Positions 6,395 to 15,542 are shown, counted from the stretch's first letter. The stretch: 64,000 bases of DNA from Flexibacter flexilis DSM 6793 (GCF_900112255.1 NZ_FOLE01000012.1:18927-82926), one strand, 5' to 3'. Translations and numbers: made by a program. The notes: generated by a model not told the origin, from the sequence alone.

Positions 6395-8857
6395 TTATTT
6401 TTTTCTTTTTTTGCTAAACAAACCAAATAATTTTTGATACCAAGTTGCTGGTTTTTCAAAATAGCTATAACCATAATCATAACCATAACTTGTATATCCA
6501 TAGCCGTAACCAGCCATTTTCTTACCAATATCATTAATTACAATACTGATATTTTTGACTTTTTTCTCCACGTACAACTCATTAATCTTTTTCAAAAATG
6601 ATTTACGTGTATAATTATGTCGAACAATATAAACACCCGCGTCAATAAACGGACTAAGAATAAACCAGTCAGCTAACAAGCCAAGTGGCGGAGTATCTAT
6701 AATAACGCATTCGTAATCTTCACGAAGGCGATTAATTAGCTCTTCCATCGCGGGCAGTCCTAATGTTTCGGCCGGGTTAGGAGGAATAGGCCCAGCAGGC
6801 AGTACATATAAGTTACTGAATTTCGTAATCTGTACCGATTCGTCGTAAGTTGACTGCCCTGTCAAATAAGTGCTCAACCCTTTTGATAAATCAAGACCCA
6901 ATTCTACTTCATACTTAGGCTTACGCAAATCCGCCATAATGACAACCGTCTTTTTTCCCGCCAGAGCAAACACCGCTCCCAAGTTCATAGACAAGAATGT
7001 TTTACCTTCCCCACTAACCGAGGAGGTTACTCCTATTACTTTATGTTTTTTGTCAGGAGCAAAATAGGTCAAATTCAGGCGTATAGAACGAAATGCCTCT
7101 GTGATAACAGACTTGGGATTATCATTCACCACCAGATAATCACCGCGTGTATTGTGGCCAATCAGCCCCAAAATAGGGATACGCGAAATTCGCTCCACAT
7201 CTTTTTTGCTTTGTAACTTATCATTCAATAGCATCATCAGTACCACAACTACAATCGGGAAAAGTAAACCCGCTAAAGCAGCAATGGCATAAATCTGTAC
7301 TTTTTGCATACCAACAATAGTTGCATTTTGAGGCTTAGCGGTACTGATAACATTCACGTTAGGCGTAGTACCAGCTTTGGTCATGCCGATTTCTGTTCTT
7401 TTTTGAAGTAAAAAAGTGTAAATATTATCGTTGATTTTCAAGCGTCGCTCTATACTCAACTGTTGCCTTTCTTTATCTGGTAAAGACAAGATTTGAGATT
7501 CGGCTTCCTTATAATTCTCATCTGCATTATGTAACTGCAAGCTGAGCATTCTAAGGTCATTCTCAACTACTTCTAATATTTGTTGCCTTAAAAAAACTAT
7601 CTTTTGTTTGTATGAAATAATCGGCTTGTTATCATCATTTTGATAAAACTTTTTTTCCCTAAGTTTTGAAGAAACACTCAACAACTCATTGATTAAGTTT
7701 GTCATGAGAGGCTCATCAATCCCCAACATTGCAGGAGCTACTATTTGATCAATAGGGTTATTACCCGAAAGGTATTTTTTTAGATACAAATAATACTGCT
7801 GCCTTGTCTTTAAATGCTCTTTTTCCTTATCAAATCCCTTTAACTCAGAAAAAGCTTCAGCACTCATCTGTGATACACTCATAGATTTATTGAATTTCCG
7901 AAAACCGTCCAATTCGCCTTCCGTAGATTTCAAAATAGTTGAGACCTGAGCTAGTTGATCATCAATAAAATTGACAGTATTAGACAAAGATAAATTGCGC
8001 TCTCTCATATCATTGACCGCATAGATAGCCATAAGCGTATTTATAATGTCAACTATTTTTTGAATATGAGGCCCTTTAATTGATATATTGATCAAATTAC
8101 CGCCCTTTTTAGTTCTTTCAATTAGCAAAGTAGCGGCAATTTTTTCTGAAAGTTTTACTTTATCATGAATAATAAAGCAATTACGGGTCTTTTCTCCCAA
8201 TTGTTTAGGAACCACTAAATTTGGCTGAATAAGCAGAAAAGAGCTATCCATAGCATATTTATGCCCCAAAAACATTGCCTGATTTTTAGGCAATGTCTCT
8301 CTTTCTACAAATGTGCTGGTGATATGATTAAATACTAAGTTCTCACTATCAACAAGCAAATACTCGTTGTTAGAAACAGGCTCATAGTACAACAGTTTAT
8401 TTACGAGCACACTCGGAATTTGCTCAAAATCAGTGGTAACTACATAAGGAGCATCTTTATACAATTCTAACCTACTTAATTGGCCTTGAGCAAAATACGA
8501 CACATTTAACTTGAGCGAATCAATCACCTGCTCTACCATTTGAGCAGATGTTAATTTAGCTAGTTCATTATCCATACCGCCCCCGCCACCTAAAGAAATA
8601 CCTTCTTCATCTATCAGTGCCTCTAAATCAAAGCTGCGTTTCTGCTGGCTCTTGAACATCACACTCGTACTTACTGAATAAGTTGGAACGAGGTATTTAT
8701 TATATATGTAAGAAGCTACTAGTGCTATTAGCACAGAAAACAACACATAATACCATATGTCATAGATTTTAAATAATAGAGCTTTAAAATCAAAGCCTTC
8801 GTCTTCTTGTTGTTGAAATGTACTCACTGGTTTATTGAATGTTGATTTGGGGTGCAA
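6395..8857 (-). CDS. Wzc-type polysaccharide co-polymerase and tyrosine autokinase
   Basis: This 820-aa inner-membrane protein combines a chain-length (Wzz) domain with a BY-kinase. The first membrane segment lies at about residues 34-52, a long periplasmic coiled-coil region follows, and the second segment is at about 525-547. The kinase domain has Walker A (SGEGKT, 615-620), Walker A' (IMADLRKPK, Asp643) and Walker B (VIIDTPP, Asp721). A tail rich in tyrosine has eight Tyr between residues 784 and 799, the usual autophosphorylation cluster. It controls export of capsule or exopolysaccharide. It heads the operon with the dehydrogenase and epimerase; no Wza export protein or Wzb phosphatase is present in the window. 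The start is not ATG: TTG at 8857 (directly after an in-frame TAA) or GTG at 8827 are the candidates. Confidence 0.92.
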   Translation of the reverse strand: MHPKSTFNKPVSTFQQQEDEGFDFKALLFKIYDIWYYVLFSVLIALVASYIYNKYLVPTYSVSTSVMFKSQQKRSFDLEALIDEEGISLGGGGGMDNELAKLTSAQMVEQVIDSLKLNVSYFAQGQLSRLELYKDAPYVVTTDFEQIPSVLVNKLLYYEPVSNNEYLLVDSENLVFNHITSTFVERETLPKNQAMFLGHKYAMDSSFLLIQPNLVVPKQLGEKTRNCFIIHDKVKLSEKIAATLLIERTKKGGNLINISIKGPHIQKIVDIINTLMAIYAVNDMRERNLSLSNTVNFIDDQLAQVSTILKSTEGELDGFRKFNKSMSVSQMSAEAFSELKGFDKEKEHLKTRQQYYLYLKKYLSGNNPIDQIVAPAMLGIDEPLMTNLINELLSVSSKLREKKFYQNDDNKPIISYKQKIVFLRQQILEVVENDLRMLSLQLHNADENYKEAESQILSLPDKERQQLSIERRLKINDNIYTFLLQKRTEIGMTKAGTTPNVNVISTAKPQNATIVGMQKVQIYAIAALAGLLFPIVVVVLMMLLNDKLQSKKDVERISRIPILGLIGHNTRGDYLVVNDNPKSVITEAFRSIRLNLTYFAPDKKHKVIGVTSSVSGEGKTFLSMNLGAVFALAGKKTVVIMADLRKPKYEVELGLDLSKGLSTYLTGQSTYDESVQITKFSNLYVLPAGPIPPNPAETLGLPAMEELINRLREDYECVIIDTPPLGLLADWFILSPFIDAGVYIVRHNYTRKSFLKKINELYVEKKVKNISIVINDIGKKMAGYGYGYTSYGYDYGYSYFEKPATWYQKLFGLFSKKRKK

Positions 8858-8980
8858 TTATAGCACTTTAAAAAAAATAATTAAAATTTTATAAATAAAA
8901 GCTCTCAGAAAAGAAGATATTTACTCGCTAATGTTTGGGCTAAATCAGATTTAATCTAAAAAAGTAACCAAAAAAAACAT

Positions 8981-10342
8981 TTAAGCAACACGAAAACCAA
9001 TAACCATAATGTCATCTATTTGAGAGTAACCCTCTTTCCATTGCTCTATTGTTTGGTCAAAAATAGCACATTGTTCATCAAAAGCTCGCTGATGAACAAG
9101 CATTACTAACTCCTTAAATTTTTTAGACATAAACTTCCGATTGTCTTTTCCGCCAAACTGATCCACATAACCATCTGAAAATAAATAAATGTAAGTATGT
9201 GGCTCTATTGGCAAAATAACATCGGTAAACAATCGTTCATCTTCCATTTGTAGGCCACCAATCGAATGTTTGTCAGCTTTATACTCCTGCAGCTCATTAT
9301 TTTGGATTAACAACAAAGGTCTGTTTGCACCTGCGTACAAAATTTGTTGTTTTTTGGTGTCCACACAACATAAAGCGATGTCCATACCATCACGATTTTT
9401 ACTGTCCGCTTGGTCTTGTTTTAGGGCTTTACGTACCCCGATATGCAGTTTGCGCAACACTTCGGCTGGCGTGATGTGTTGCTTCTCGTTTACAATCTGG
9501 TTGAGCAAGGTATTACCAATCATAGACATAAAAGCACCTGGCACACCATGTCCCGTACAATCCACTGCCGCAATCCATGTCATGTCTTCTTTATGCATAA
9601 ACCAATAAAAATCGCCACTTACCGTGTCGCGTGGTTTGAACAGCACAAAAGAATTTGGCAAATATTGCTGAATTACCTCCAAAGAAGGCAAAATGGAGTC
9701 TTGAATACGCTTTGCGTAATTAATGCTGCTGGTAATATTGCGCGTTTTTTCCTGCAACTCGTCTTTTTGCTTATTGATTTCTTCATAAGCCTTTTCCAAG
9801 TTTTCGTTTTGCGCCGAAATTTCCTCATAAGCCAACTGCAATTTGAGTTTTTCTTCCCTCAAATCAGCAGTACGCTCTTCCACCAAAGCCACCAATTGCG
9901 CTTCGCGCTGCTTGAGGCTTTCAATAATCGAATTATTTTGATTTTTGATACGACTAATCAGCAAGCGAATCAGGCCTTTGGTAACCTCTATGCGGTCGGC
10001 CATGATGCGATAAAAGTCATCTTGGTCCAAACGCAATAGCATGGTAGTTTCTACGGCGGTTACCGAAGCTGAACGCGGTTCAGGATTCAGCAATGCTAAT
10101 TCACCAAAAATTTTACTATTGCCCACATGCGCAATGGTATGTTCGCCATCATGTACTTTTACCAAACCGTTATAAATGATATACATACAGTTGCCTTGGT
10201 CGCCCTTGCGAATAATATTTTCGTTTGGGGCAATTTCTATCTCTTTCAACGCATGAGCCAAAGCCTCTAACACTGTTTCGGGTGTATCCGAAAACAGTTC
10301 TACTCCTCGTAGCATATTAATTTTATCGGCAATGAGTATCAT
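8981..10342 (-). CDS. Cyclic-nucleotide-binding PP2C (SpoIIE-type) phosphatase
   Basis: This 453-aa soluble protein has three parts. Residues 12-125 are a cyclic-nucleotide-binding domain with an apparently intact phosphate-binding cassette, GELALL followed by PRSASV, including the Arg (Arg90) that contacts the cyclic phosphate. Residues 140-205 form a coiled coil. Residues 207-453 are a SpoIIE/RsbU-type PP2C phosphatase with metal-binding aspartates at 244 (SGDF), 261 (VDCTGHG), 390 (SDG) and 443-444. Proteins of this type remove phosphate from Ser/Thr on a partner, commonly an anti-sigma antagonist or SiaC-like protein. The gene follows an HD hydrolase and an adenylate cyclase gene on the same strand, so cAMP binding and a role as effector of that cyclase are inferred. 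Its partner is unknown. Confidence 0.9.
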   Translation of the reverse strand: MILIADKINMLRGVELFSDTPETVLEALAHALKEIEIAPNENIIRKGDQGNCMYIIYNGLVKVHDGEHTIAHVGNSKIFGELALLNPEPRSASVTAVETTMLLRLDQDDFYRIMADRIEVTKGLIRLLISRIKNQNNSIIESLKQREAQLVALVEERTADLREEKLKLQLAYEEISAQNENLEKAYEEINKQKDELQEKTRNITSSINYAKRIQDSILPSLEVIQQYLPNSFVLFKPRDTVSGDFYWFMHKEDMTWIAAVDCTGHGVPGAFMSMIGNTLLNQIVNEKQHITPAEVLRKLHIGVRKALKQDQADSKNRDGMDIALCCVDTKKQQILYAGANRPLLLIQNNELQEYKADKHSIGGLQMEDERLFTDVILPIEPHTYIYLFSDGYVDQFGGKDNRKFMSKKFKELVMLVHQRAFDEQCAIFDQTIEQWKEGYSQIDDIMVIGFRVA

Positions 10343-10421
10343 ATCTCAGGTATCAATTATAACAGACAATTATTTAAGAGTGTACGTTTTTGTAAGCAAC
10401 CACTAACAAGCCCCTATTTTG

Positions 10422-11012
10422 TTAGACATCCAATCCCAACAATTCTTTGAGTTCGGCCAAATGCAATAGTTTAGTTGGTTGGCGTAATTTAATGGCAGAA
10501 GGCGTATGATACTGGTGTGCAGACAAAAACTTGTATTGCACTTCATACCAACTTTTCAGCGATTTGGTAAACAGACCATTGTCCAGCCACTCGCGCCGCA
10601 AGCTCTGCGCTATCATATAAAAATCATCGCGACCCAAATAGTCCAGATCGGCATCGCAAAGAATTTCTTCAAGCAATGTTTTGGGTTGTTGTGGTACGGC
10701 AGTGGCCAAAATGCAGTTCGCCACAACCTCTACTTGCTCAGGCGAATAACCAAAAGAAGGCAATACTTCGCGGGCAAAATCTGCGGCAACTGGTTCATTT
10801 TTAGCATATTGGGTAATAAATCCCATGTCATGAAACCATGCCGCCGTGCGCAACAACGCAAGGTCTTCTTCTTTTACCTTTTCCAATTGCGCTAAATGCT
10901 CTGCTACATTACAAACGTCTTTGGTATGATGCAAACCATGGTAGTATAAATTACTGGGCAGCTCATTTTGCAATCGTTTTAAGGCATATTCTTTTGCTGA
11001 TAAGAAATCCAT
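10422..11012 (-). CDS. HD-domain metal-dependent hydrolase
   Basis: This 196-aa soluble protein has the HD superfamily layout: His29 in the YHGLHHT stretch, the His61-Asp62 pair in AAWFHDMGF, and a later Asp in LCDADLDYLG. The superfamily comprises metal-dependent phosphohydrolases; the substrate cannot be told from the sequence. It lies 33 nt after the adenylate cyclase gene and 79 nt before the cyclic-nucleotide-binding phosphatase gene, all on the minus strand. That position makes a nucleotide-signalling role possible, such as degrading a signal nucleotide, but this is inference from context only. Related small HD proteins are often annotated merely as predicted metal-dependent hydrolases. 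Confidence 0.8.
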   Translation of the reverse strand: MDFLSAKEYALKRLQNELPSNLYYHGLHHTKDVCNVAEHLAQLEKVKEEDLALLRTAAWFHDMGFITQYAKNEPVAADFAREVLPSFGYSPEQVEVVANCILATAVPQQPKTLLEEILCDADLDYLGRDDFYMIAQSLRREWLDNGLFTKSLKSWYEVQYKFLSAHQYHTPSAIKLRQPTKLLHLAELKELLGLDV

Positions 11013-11045
11013 AAACTCAAAAGATTAGGGGTCGTTGTGCTTGTA

Positions 11046-14000
11046 TTACTTTCTGTTTAATATCTTTTTGAAGGCTTCGTTTGGTTCAAAACCGTTGGCA
11101 TCTGCCGCATAAGCCGCTTTGATGCGCGTAACGAAGTACATATCAATGTCGCCTTTATTTTTGGCAGGAATTTTACCACGATACACACATTCAAAATATT
11201 CGTTTACTTGTACGTACGTATCGCCCGAAATATTGACTTTACCTACTTCCCCACTCGACTCCATACGGCTGGCCGTATTCACCGTATCGCCCCATATATC
11301 GTAAGCAAACTTCTTTTTACCAACTACACCCGCCACAATCGGTCCTGTATGGATACCCAAACGCAACTCCCAGTAGCTTTGGCCTTGTTTGGCTTTTTGC
11401 TCGCGCGTTTTTTGCATAAATTGCTGAATTTCAAGCCCTGCCATTACAGCATTCAAAGGGTTGGTTGGGTTGGGTAGCGGAATACCTCCCGCGCACATAT
11501 ACGCATCACCAATGGTTTTGATTTTCTCCAAATTATTGCGAACAATAATATCATCAAAAGCTACAAAGCAATTATCCAGCTCGCCAATCAATTGTTCTGG
11601 GGTCATTTTCTCGGCCAAATTCGTAAAGCCTTTAAAGTCCGTGAACAACACCGAAGCAATGCCGTAATGCTGCGGCGTGGCCGAACCTTTTTCCTTTAGT
11701 TCATTGGCCGTCGCTTCTGGCAAAATATTGAGCAATAATTTATCAGACTTGTCTTTTTGCAACTCTACTTCTTTTTTCTGCTCCACCAACTCGGCAGTTC
11801 GTTCGGCTACCTGTTGTTCCAAAATCGCTTTTTGCCGCTCAATGGTTTTGATTCGGTTGCGGTAATACGACAAACTTATACCGATAACCAGCAACACCGC
11901 CATAAGTCTCGCCCACCAAGTATTATACCAAGCAGGATGAATCACCAATGTGATAGACGTACCTACGTCATTCCAGTTGCCGTCGCGGTCTGCGGCCTTC
12001 ACCCGAAACGTGTAAGTACCCGCATCCAAGTTCGTATAAGATTTGAAACGCAAATTATTCAACGGCACCCAATCCTTATCGAAGCCCTCCATCATACACA
12101 TATATTCGTTGCGTTCGGGGGCTAAATAACTGAGCATCACAAATTCAAAATTGAATACGTTTTGCGCGGCCTTGAGTTCGATTTCCTTCATGTCAGCCAA
12201 CTTCTGGCCTCTATAAAGCGTGTCATTATTGAAAATAACAAACGAAGTAAGCCAAACGGGAGGCATATAAGTATTGTCCATTACCTGCGAAGGCAAGAAT
12301 TGCACAAAACCATTTGTTCCGCCGAAATACAGTCTTTTATTTTCGCTTTTGAAAAATGCACCTTGAATAAATTCGTTGTTAAAAAGTCCGTCATCCGTAT
12401 CGAAGTTGCGGAAAGTAGAAGCATTCAAATCGAAGCGAACCAATCCTTTGTTAGAAGTGCTAATCCAAAGCATATTATCGGCTTCTACCATGCCCGTAAT
12501 ATCATTACTTACCAAGCCTTTAGCTGTGTTATAAACCGTAAATGTATCGGCTTTCGCATCAAGTTTGGCAATACCGCCGCCAATCGTGGCCACCCACAAC
12601 GAGCCATCGTGCGTTTCGGTAATGGCCGAAATTGAATTGTTGGGCAAACTGTTCGCCGCTTTCGGATTGTTTTTGTAGGTATGAAAAATACCTGTTCGGG
12701 GATTGAAACGACAAAGCCCCGCATCGCGTGTACCAATCCACATCGTACCATTTTTTGCTTCAAAAATAACCTTTACAGCATTACTGCTCAATGTCTTAGC
12801 ATTTTTAGGATTGTTTTGGTAGCTTGTAAAATTTCCGCTATTGGCATCAAAACGACACAAACCGCCGCCATACGTGCCAATCCACATGGTTCCATTACGG
12901 GATTTGAAAATAGTTTCGATGGAATTGCTGCTGATGCTGTTGGGGTTTGCAAAATCTTGGGTATAATACGTGAAACGACTCGTACTGCGGTTCAAACGCG
13001 CCAACCCATTTTCAGCCGTACCAATCCACAAAGCCCCCGACGCATCTTCCGCAATAGAGGAAACGCCATTGTTTATTCCCATAGAATCAACTACATACGA
13101 CGTAAATTGGTCGCGGTTGCGGTCATATTTATAAAGTCCGTCGCTAAACGTTCCTATCCAAAGGTCATGGTTACGGTCTTCGTACATGGCATTAACTGCC
13201 CCCGCCGTAAAACCTGCGGCGTATTTGCTATCACTCACAAAGGTAGTAAACTGCAACGTGCGGGTCTCGAAACGGCTAATACCTTTGCCGTCGGTGGCAA
13301 TCCACATTAGCCCCGACTTATCCGAATAAATTTTATTGAGGTCATCAAACGGCAAACTGTTGATGTCGGCAGGGTCATTTTTATAGGCCAAAAAGCGTTC
13401 TTTTTGTTTGTCAAAAAGATTCAGGCCGCCGCCTTTGGTAGCCACCCACAATTTACCCAAAGCATCTTCCTGCACCGAAAGCACATAATCACTACTAAGC
13501 GATTGCTCATTGAGTGTGTCGCGGCGATACGTCTTAAAGCGTTCTGTATTTTTATCAAAACGACACAAGCCGCCGCCATACGTGCCAAGCCAAAGCGTAC
13601 CATTTTTGTCTTCAAACACGTCCCAAACATCGTTGCTGCTGATACCGTTACGGTTGCCTGATGCTACTTTATAGCTTTTAAATGTTTCTTTCGCGGGGTC
13701 AAAGCGACACAAACCGCCGCCATACGTTCCCAGCCATAAAATCCCGTTTTTGTCTGCAAGAATAGCAAAAACAGAGTTGTTACTCAAGCCATTAGGATTT
13801 GAAGGCGTGGCTACATAATTTTTAAACTTGCCCGTACCGGGATTCAGTTTGCACAAACCACCGCCAAACGTACCAACCCAAATATTACCGCTGGCATCTG
13901 CTGAGATAGCATAAGCATTGTTGGTGCTAATGGATTGCGGGTCGCGCGGATTGTTCTTGTAAATCGTAAATTTTTCGGTTAGGCGGTCATAGCGGCACAA

Positions 14001-14342
14001 ACCACCATCAAAAGTACCAACCCAAATAAATCCCGCTTTGTCCTCATACAAGGCAATAACGTGATTACTGGAAAGCGAACCCATACTTCCCGTAGAATCT
14101 TTCAGATTGTGGCGGTAGGTTTTAAAACGATAGCCGTCATAACGATTCAGGCCATCTTTTGTACCAAACCACATATATCCTTTGCTATCTTGCAATGCGC
14201 AAAGCACATTTTTGTTCGATAAACCTTGCGGAACACTTATATTTTTAAAAGTAATGTTGTTGTATTGTGCATGAAGACGTGGGCTTGCCAAAACCAACAA
14301 GCAAACCAAAAAATAAAAAAGTATGTTGGAGAATTTTCTCAT
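11046..14342 (-). CDS. Two-component-regulator propeller protein with C-terminal adenylate cyclase
   Basis: This 1098-aa protein has a signal peptide (1-25, ending LHAQ), a long series of beta-propeller repeats (about 30-690) with recurring GxLWIGTYGGGLCRF-like units, a Y_Y_Y-type domain (about 735-795), one transmembrane segment (about 809-826), a coiled coil (830-870) and a class III nucleotide cyclase domain (about 890-1080). The cyclase has both metal aspartates (Asp902 in FTDFKGF, Asp946 in GDAYM), the adenine-selecting Lys942 and Asp1015 (YDIWG), and the transition-state Asn1022 and Arg1026, so it should be an active adenylate cyclase. In most proteins with this sensor the output is a histidine kinase and AraC domain; here it is a cyclase. 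Ligand unknown; carbohydrate sensing is typical for the sensor family. It heads a cluster with an HD hydrolase and a cyclic-nucleotide-binding phosphatase. Confidence 0.9.
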   Translation of the reverse strand: MRKFSNILFYFLVCLLVLASPRLHAQYNNITFKNISVPQGLSNKNVLCALQDSKGYMWFGTKDGLNRYDGYRFKTYRHNLKDSTGSMGSLSSNHVIALYEDKAGFIWVGTFDGGLCRYDRLTEKFTIYKNNPRDPQSISTNNAYAISADASGNIWVGTFGGGLCKLNPGTGKFKNYVATPSNPNGLSNNSVFAILADKNGILWLGTYGGGLCRFDPAKETFKSYKVASGNRNGISSNDVWDVFEDKNGTLWLGTYGGGLCRFDKNTERFKTYRRDTLNEQSLSSDYVLSVQEDALGKLWVATKGGGLNLFDKQKERFLAYKNDPADINSLPFDDLNKIYSDKSGLMWIATDGKGISRFETRTLQFTTFVSDSKYAAGFTAGAVNAMYEDRNHDLWIGTFSDGLYKYDRNRDQFTSYVVDSMGINNGVSSIAEDASGALWIGTAENGLARLNRSTSRFTYYTQDFANPNSISSNSIETIFKSRNGTMWIGTYGGGLCRFDANSGNFTSYQNNPKNAKTLSSNAVKVIFEAKNGTMWIGTRDAGLCRFNPRTGIFHTYKNNPKAANSLPNNSISAITETHDGSLWVATIGGGIAKLDAKADTFTVYNTAKGLVSNDITGMVEADNMLWISTSNKGLVRFDLNASTFRNFDTDDGLFNNEFIQGAFFKSENKRLYFGGTNGFVQFLPSQVMDNTYMPPVWLTSFVIFNNDTLYRGQKLADMKEIELKAAQNVFNFEFVMLSYLAPERNEYMCMMEGFDKDWVPLNNLRFKSYTNLDAGTYTFRVKAADRDGNWNDVGTSITLVIHPAWYNTWWARLMAVLLVIGISLSYYRNRIKTIERQKAILEQQVAERTAELVEQKKEVELQKDKSDKLLLNILPEATANELKEKGSATPQHYGIASVLFTDFKGFTNLAEKMTPEQLIGELDNCFVAFDDIIVRNNLEKIKTIGDAYMCAGGIPLPNPTNPLNAVMAGLEIQQFMQKTREQKAKQGQSYWELRLGIHTGPIVAGVVGKKKFAYDIWGDTVNTASRMESSGEVGKVNISGDTYVQVNEYFECVYRGKIPAKNKGDIDMYFVTRIKAAYAADANGFEPNEAFKKILNRK

Positions 14343-14515
14343 TGTTCAATAAATAAAATCAATGCAAACTGCACGTGTGAGTATATAGAATGGTAACTTA
14401 GATTCAAGTTTCGTTAAAAAAAGCCTAAAATAATACAACCTTCAGGCCTTTTTGGAAATAAAAATATAGTTTTTTGCAATAATACATTTTTTTCAAGAGA
14501 AAATTAAAGAACATA

Positions 14516-15022
14516 ATGAAAATTGAACGTAACACACGTCTTATGGCCGATGCCAACGTACTGATAAATGACTTTTTTTATCGCCAACCAGACTTCGGAA
14601 TGGGGCGCGTAGTACCCGAAAGACAAGCACAAATCGAATTATACCGCCAAAAAGTACATCAAACATTAGAAGAGTTGAGTAAAATAGATGGTATTCAAGT
14701 ATTTATCCCTACTTATATGTTTTTGCGGGTAGCGTCTTTGCTGGCCGATTTGTTCGTACCCAACGAGCTAGCCAAACAAGAACTATTGTATTTGCGCAAC
14801 AACTACAACATGATAGACATTACTTTGCCCGACATCGAACAAGTGCTTTGGCAGGTGCAAACCACACCCAACACGGAACTGGATTTGGATATGGAAGATT
14901 ATTTTTTGCTTCATGCCTGCCGCGCTGCACAATGCAGCCACTTGCTCACGTCCACGCGCAAGGGGTACGAATTGCTGGAAGAAATAGTGTTGGTACGTCC
15001 CGAAAGTGTGATTTTTGAATAA
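14516..15022 (+). CDS. PIN-domain-like protein without an adjacent antitoxin
   Basis: This 168-aa protein has features of the PIN nuclease fold: an N-terminal MADANVLIND strand with an acidic residue at Asp13, and a C-terminal block with DLDMEDYFLLHACRAA, followed by HLLTSTRKGYE, which resembles the LVTxxxxDFE end of PIN domains. PIN proteins are usually Mg-dependent RNases, often VapC toxins, but no antitoxin gene lies next to it: the gap upstream is non-coding and the next gene is sufE, 79 nt downstream. It may therefore be a housekeeping or orphan nuclease. The start could be the ATG at 14516 or the internal ATG at 14543. The assignment rests on motif pattern only. Confidence 0.6.
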   Translation: MKIERNTRLMADANVLINDFFYRQPDFGMGRVVPERQAQIELYRQKVHQTLEELSKIDGIQVFIPTYMFLRVASLLADLFVPNELAKQELLYLRNNYNMIDITLPDIEQVLWQVQTTPNTELDLDMEDYFLLHACRAAQCSHLLTSTRKGYELLEEIVLVRPESVIFE

Positions 15023-15053
15023 AAAGAGTCAGGACTTTTCTCTCAACAAATCC

Positions 15054-15061
15054 TATATTTG
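15054..15061 (+). promoter_or_regulatory. Possible -7 box upstream of sufE
   Basis: TATATTTG matches the Bacteroidota -7 element TAnnTTTG and lies 40 nt before the sufE ATG. No correctly spaced TTG was found upstream, so the call is weak. Confidence 0.35.
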
Positions 15062-15101
15062 CCGACGTACAATTTATTTTTGATTTAACAGAATCAACTC
15101 A

Positions 15102-15536
15102 ATGACTATCAACGAAATACAAAATCAAATCATAGAAGAATTTGAGGTGTTGGGCGGCGACCGCGAAATGATGGTGGATTACATCATGGAGCTTGGCCAC
15201 AAACTCGCACCATTGCCCGAACAATACCAAACCGACGACAATCTCATCAAAGGCTGTATGTCCAAAGTGTGGCTGCACAGCCAATTCCAAGACGGCAACG
15301 TCGTGTTTTTGGCCGACAGCAACACGGGCGTAACCAAAGGACTTATCAGCCTGTTAGTGAGAGTTTTGTCTGGTCAAAAACCTGCACAAATCGCTAACGC
15401 AGACCTTTATTTTATCGAAAAAATAGGCATGAGCAACGTAATCGGCACGCAACGTTCCAACGGTTTGGCTTCCATGATGAAGCAAATGAAACTTTATGCC
15501 ATCGCTTACGCTGCCCAGCAACAACAAGCAGGCTAA
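15102..15536 (+). CDS. sufE: SufE-family cysteine-desulfuration protein
   Basis: This 144-aa cytoplasmic protein accepts sulfane sulfur from the cysteine desulfurase SufS and passes it to the SufBCD scaffold for Fe-S cluster assembly. The conserved acceptor cysteine is Cys52 in LIKGCMSKVW, at nearly the same position as in Escherichia coli SufE (Cys51), and length matches the family. No other suf gene is in the window, so it is detached from the main operon. It converges with the EVE-domain gene, with only 6 nt between stops and no clear terminator. Confidence 0.93.
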   Translation: MTINEIQNQIIEEFEVLGGDREMMVDYIMELGHKLAPLPEQYQTDDNLIKGCMSKVWLHSQFQDGNVVFLADSNTGVTKGLISLLVRVLSGQKPAQIANADLYFIEKIGMSNVIGTQRSNGLASMMKQMKLYAIAYAAQQQQAG

Positions 15537-15542
15537 CATTGA

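Noticed and set aside
3133..8857. A complete sialic or pseudaminic acid locus.
   Set aside because: Only a NeuB-like gene is present; epimerase and dehydrogenase are uronic-acid type, and no cytidylyltransferase, hydrolysing epimerase or sialyltransferase was seen.
12162..13661. Long open frames on the plus strand opposite the cyclase gene.
   Set aside because: They are shadows of the repetitive propeller coding sequence on the minus strand and show no family features.
8981..14342. Anti-phage cyclic nucleotide systems (Pycsar or CBASS).
   Set aside because: The cyclase is a membrane sensor with adenylate-type residues rather than a PycC or CD-NTase enzyme, and the effector is a PP2C phosphatase, not a membrane-disrupting, NADase or nuclease effector.
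14415..14453. AAAAAAGCCT/AGGCCTTTTT inverted repeat between the cyclase and PIN-like genes as a terminator.
   Set aside because: It lies between divergent starts and has a mismatch in a short stem; no transcript end is expected there.
14516..15536. Toxin-antitoxin pair of the PIN-like gene and its neighbour.
   Set aside because: The neighbour is a clear SufE with its catalytic cysteine, and the upstream gap has no small ORF with antitoxin features.
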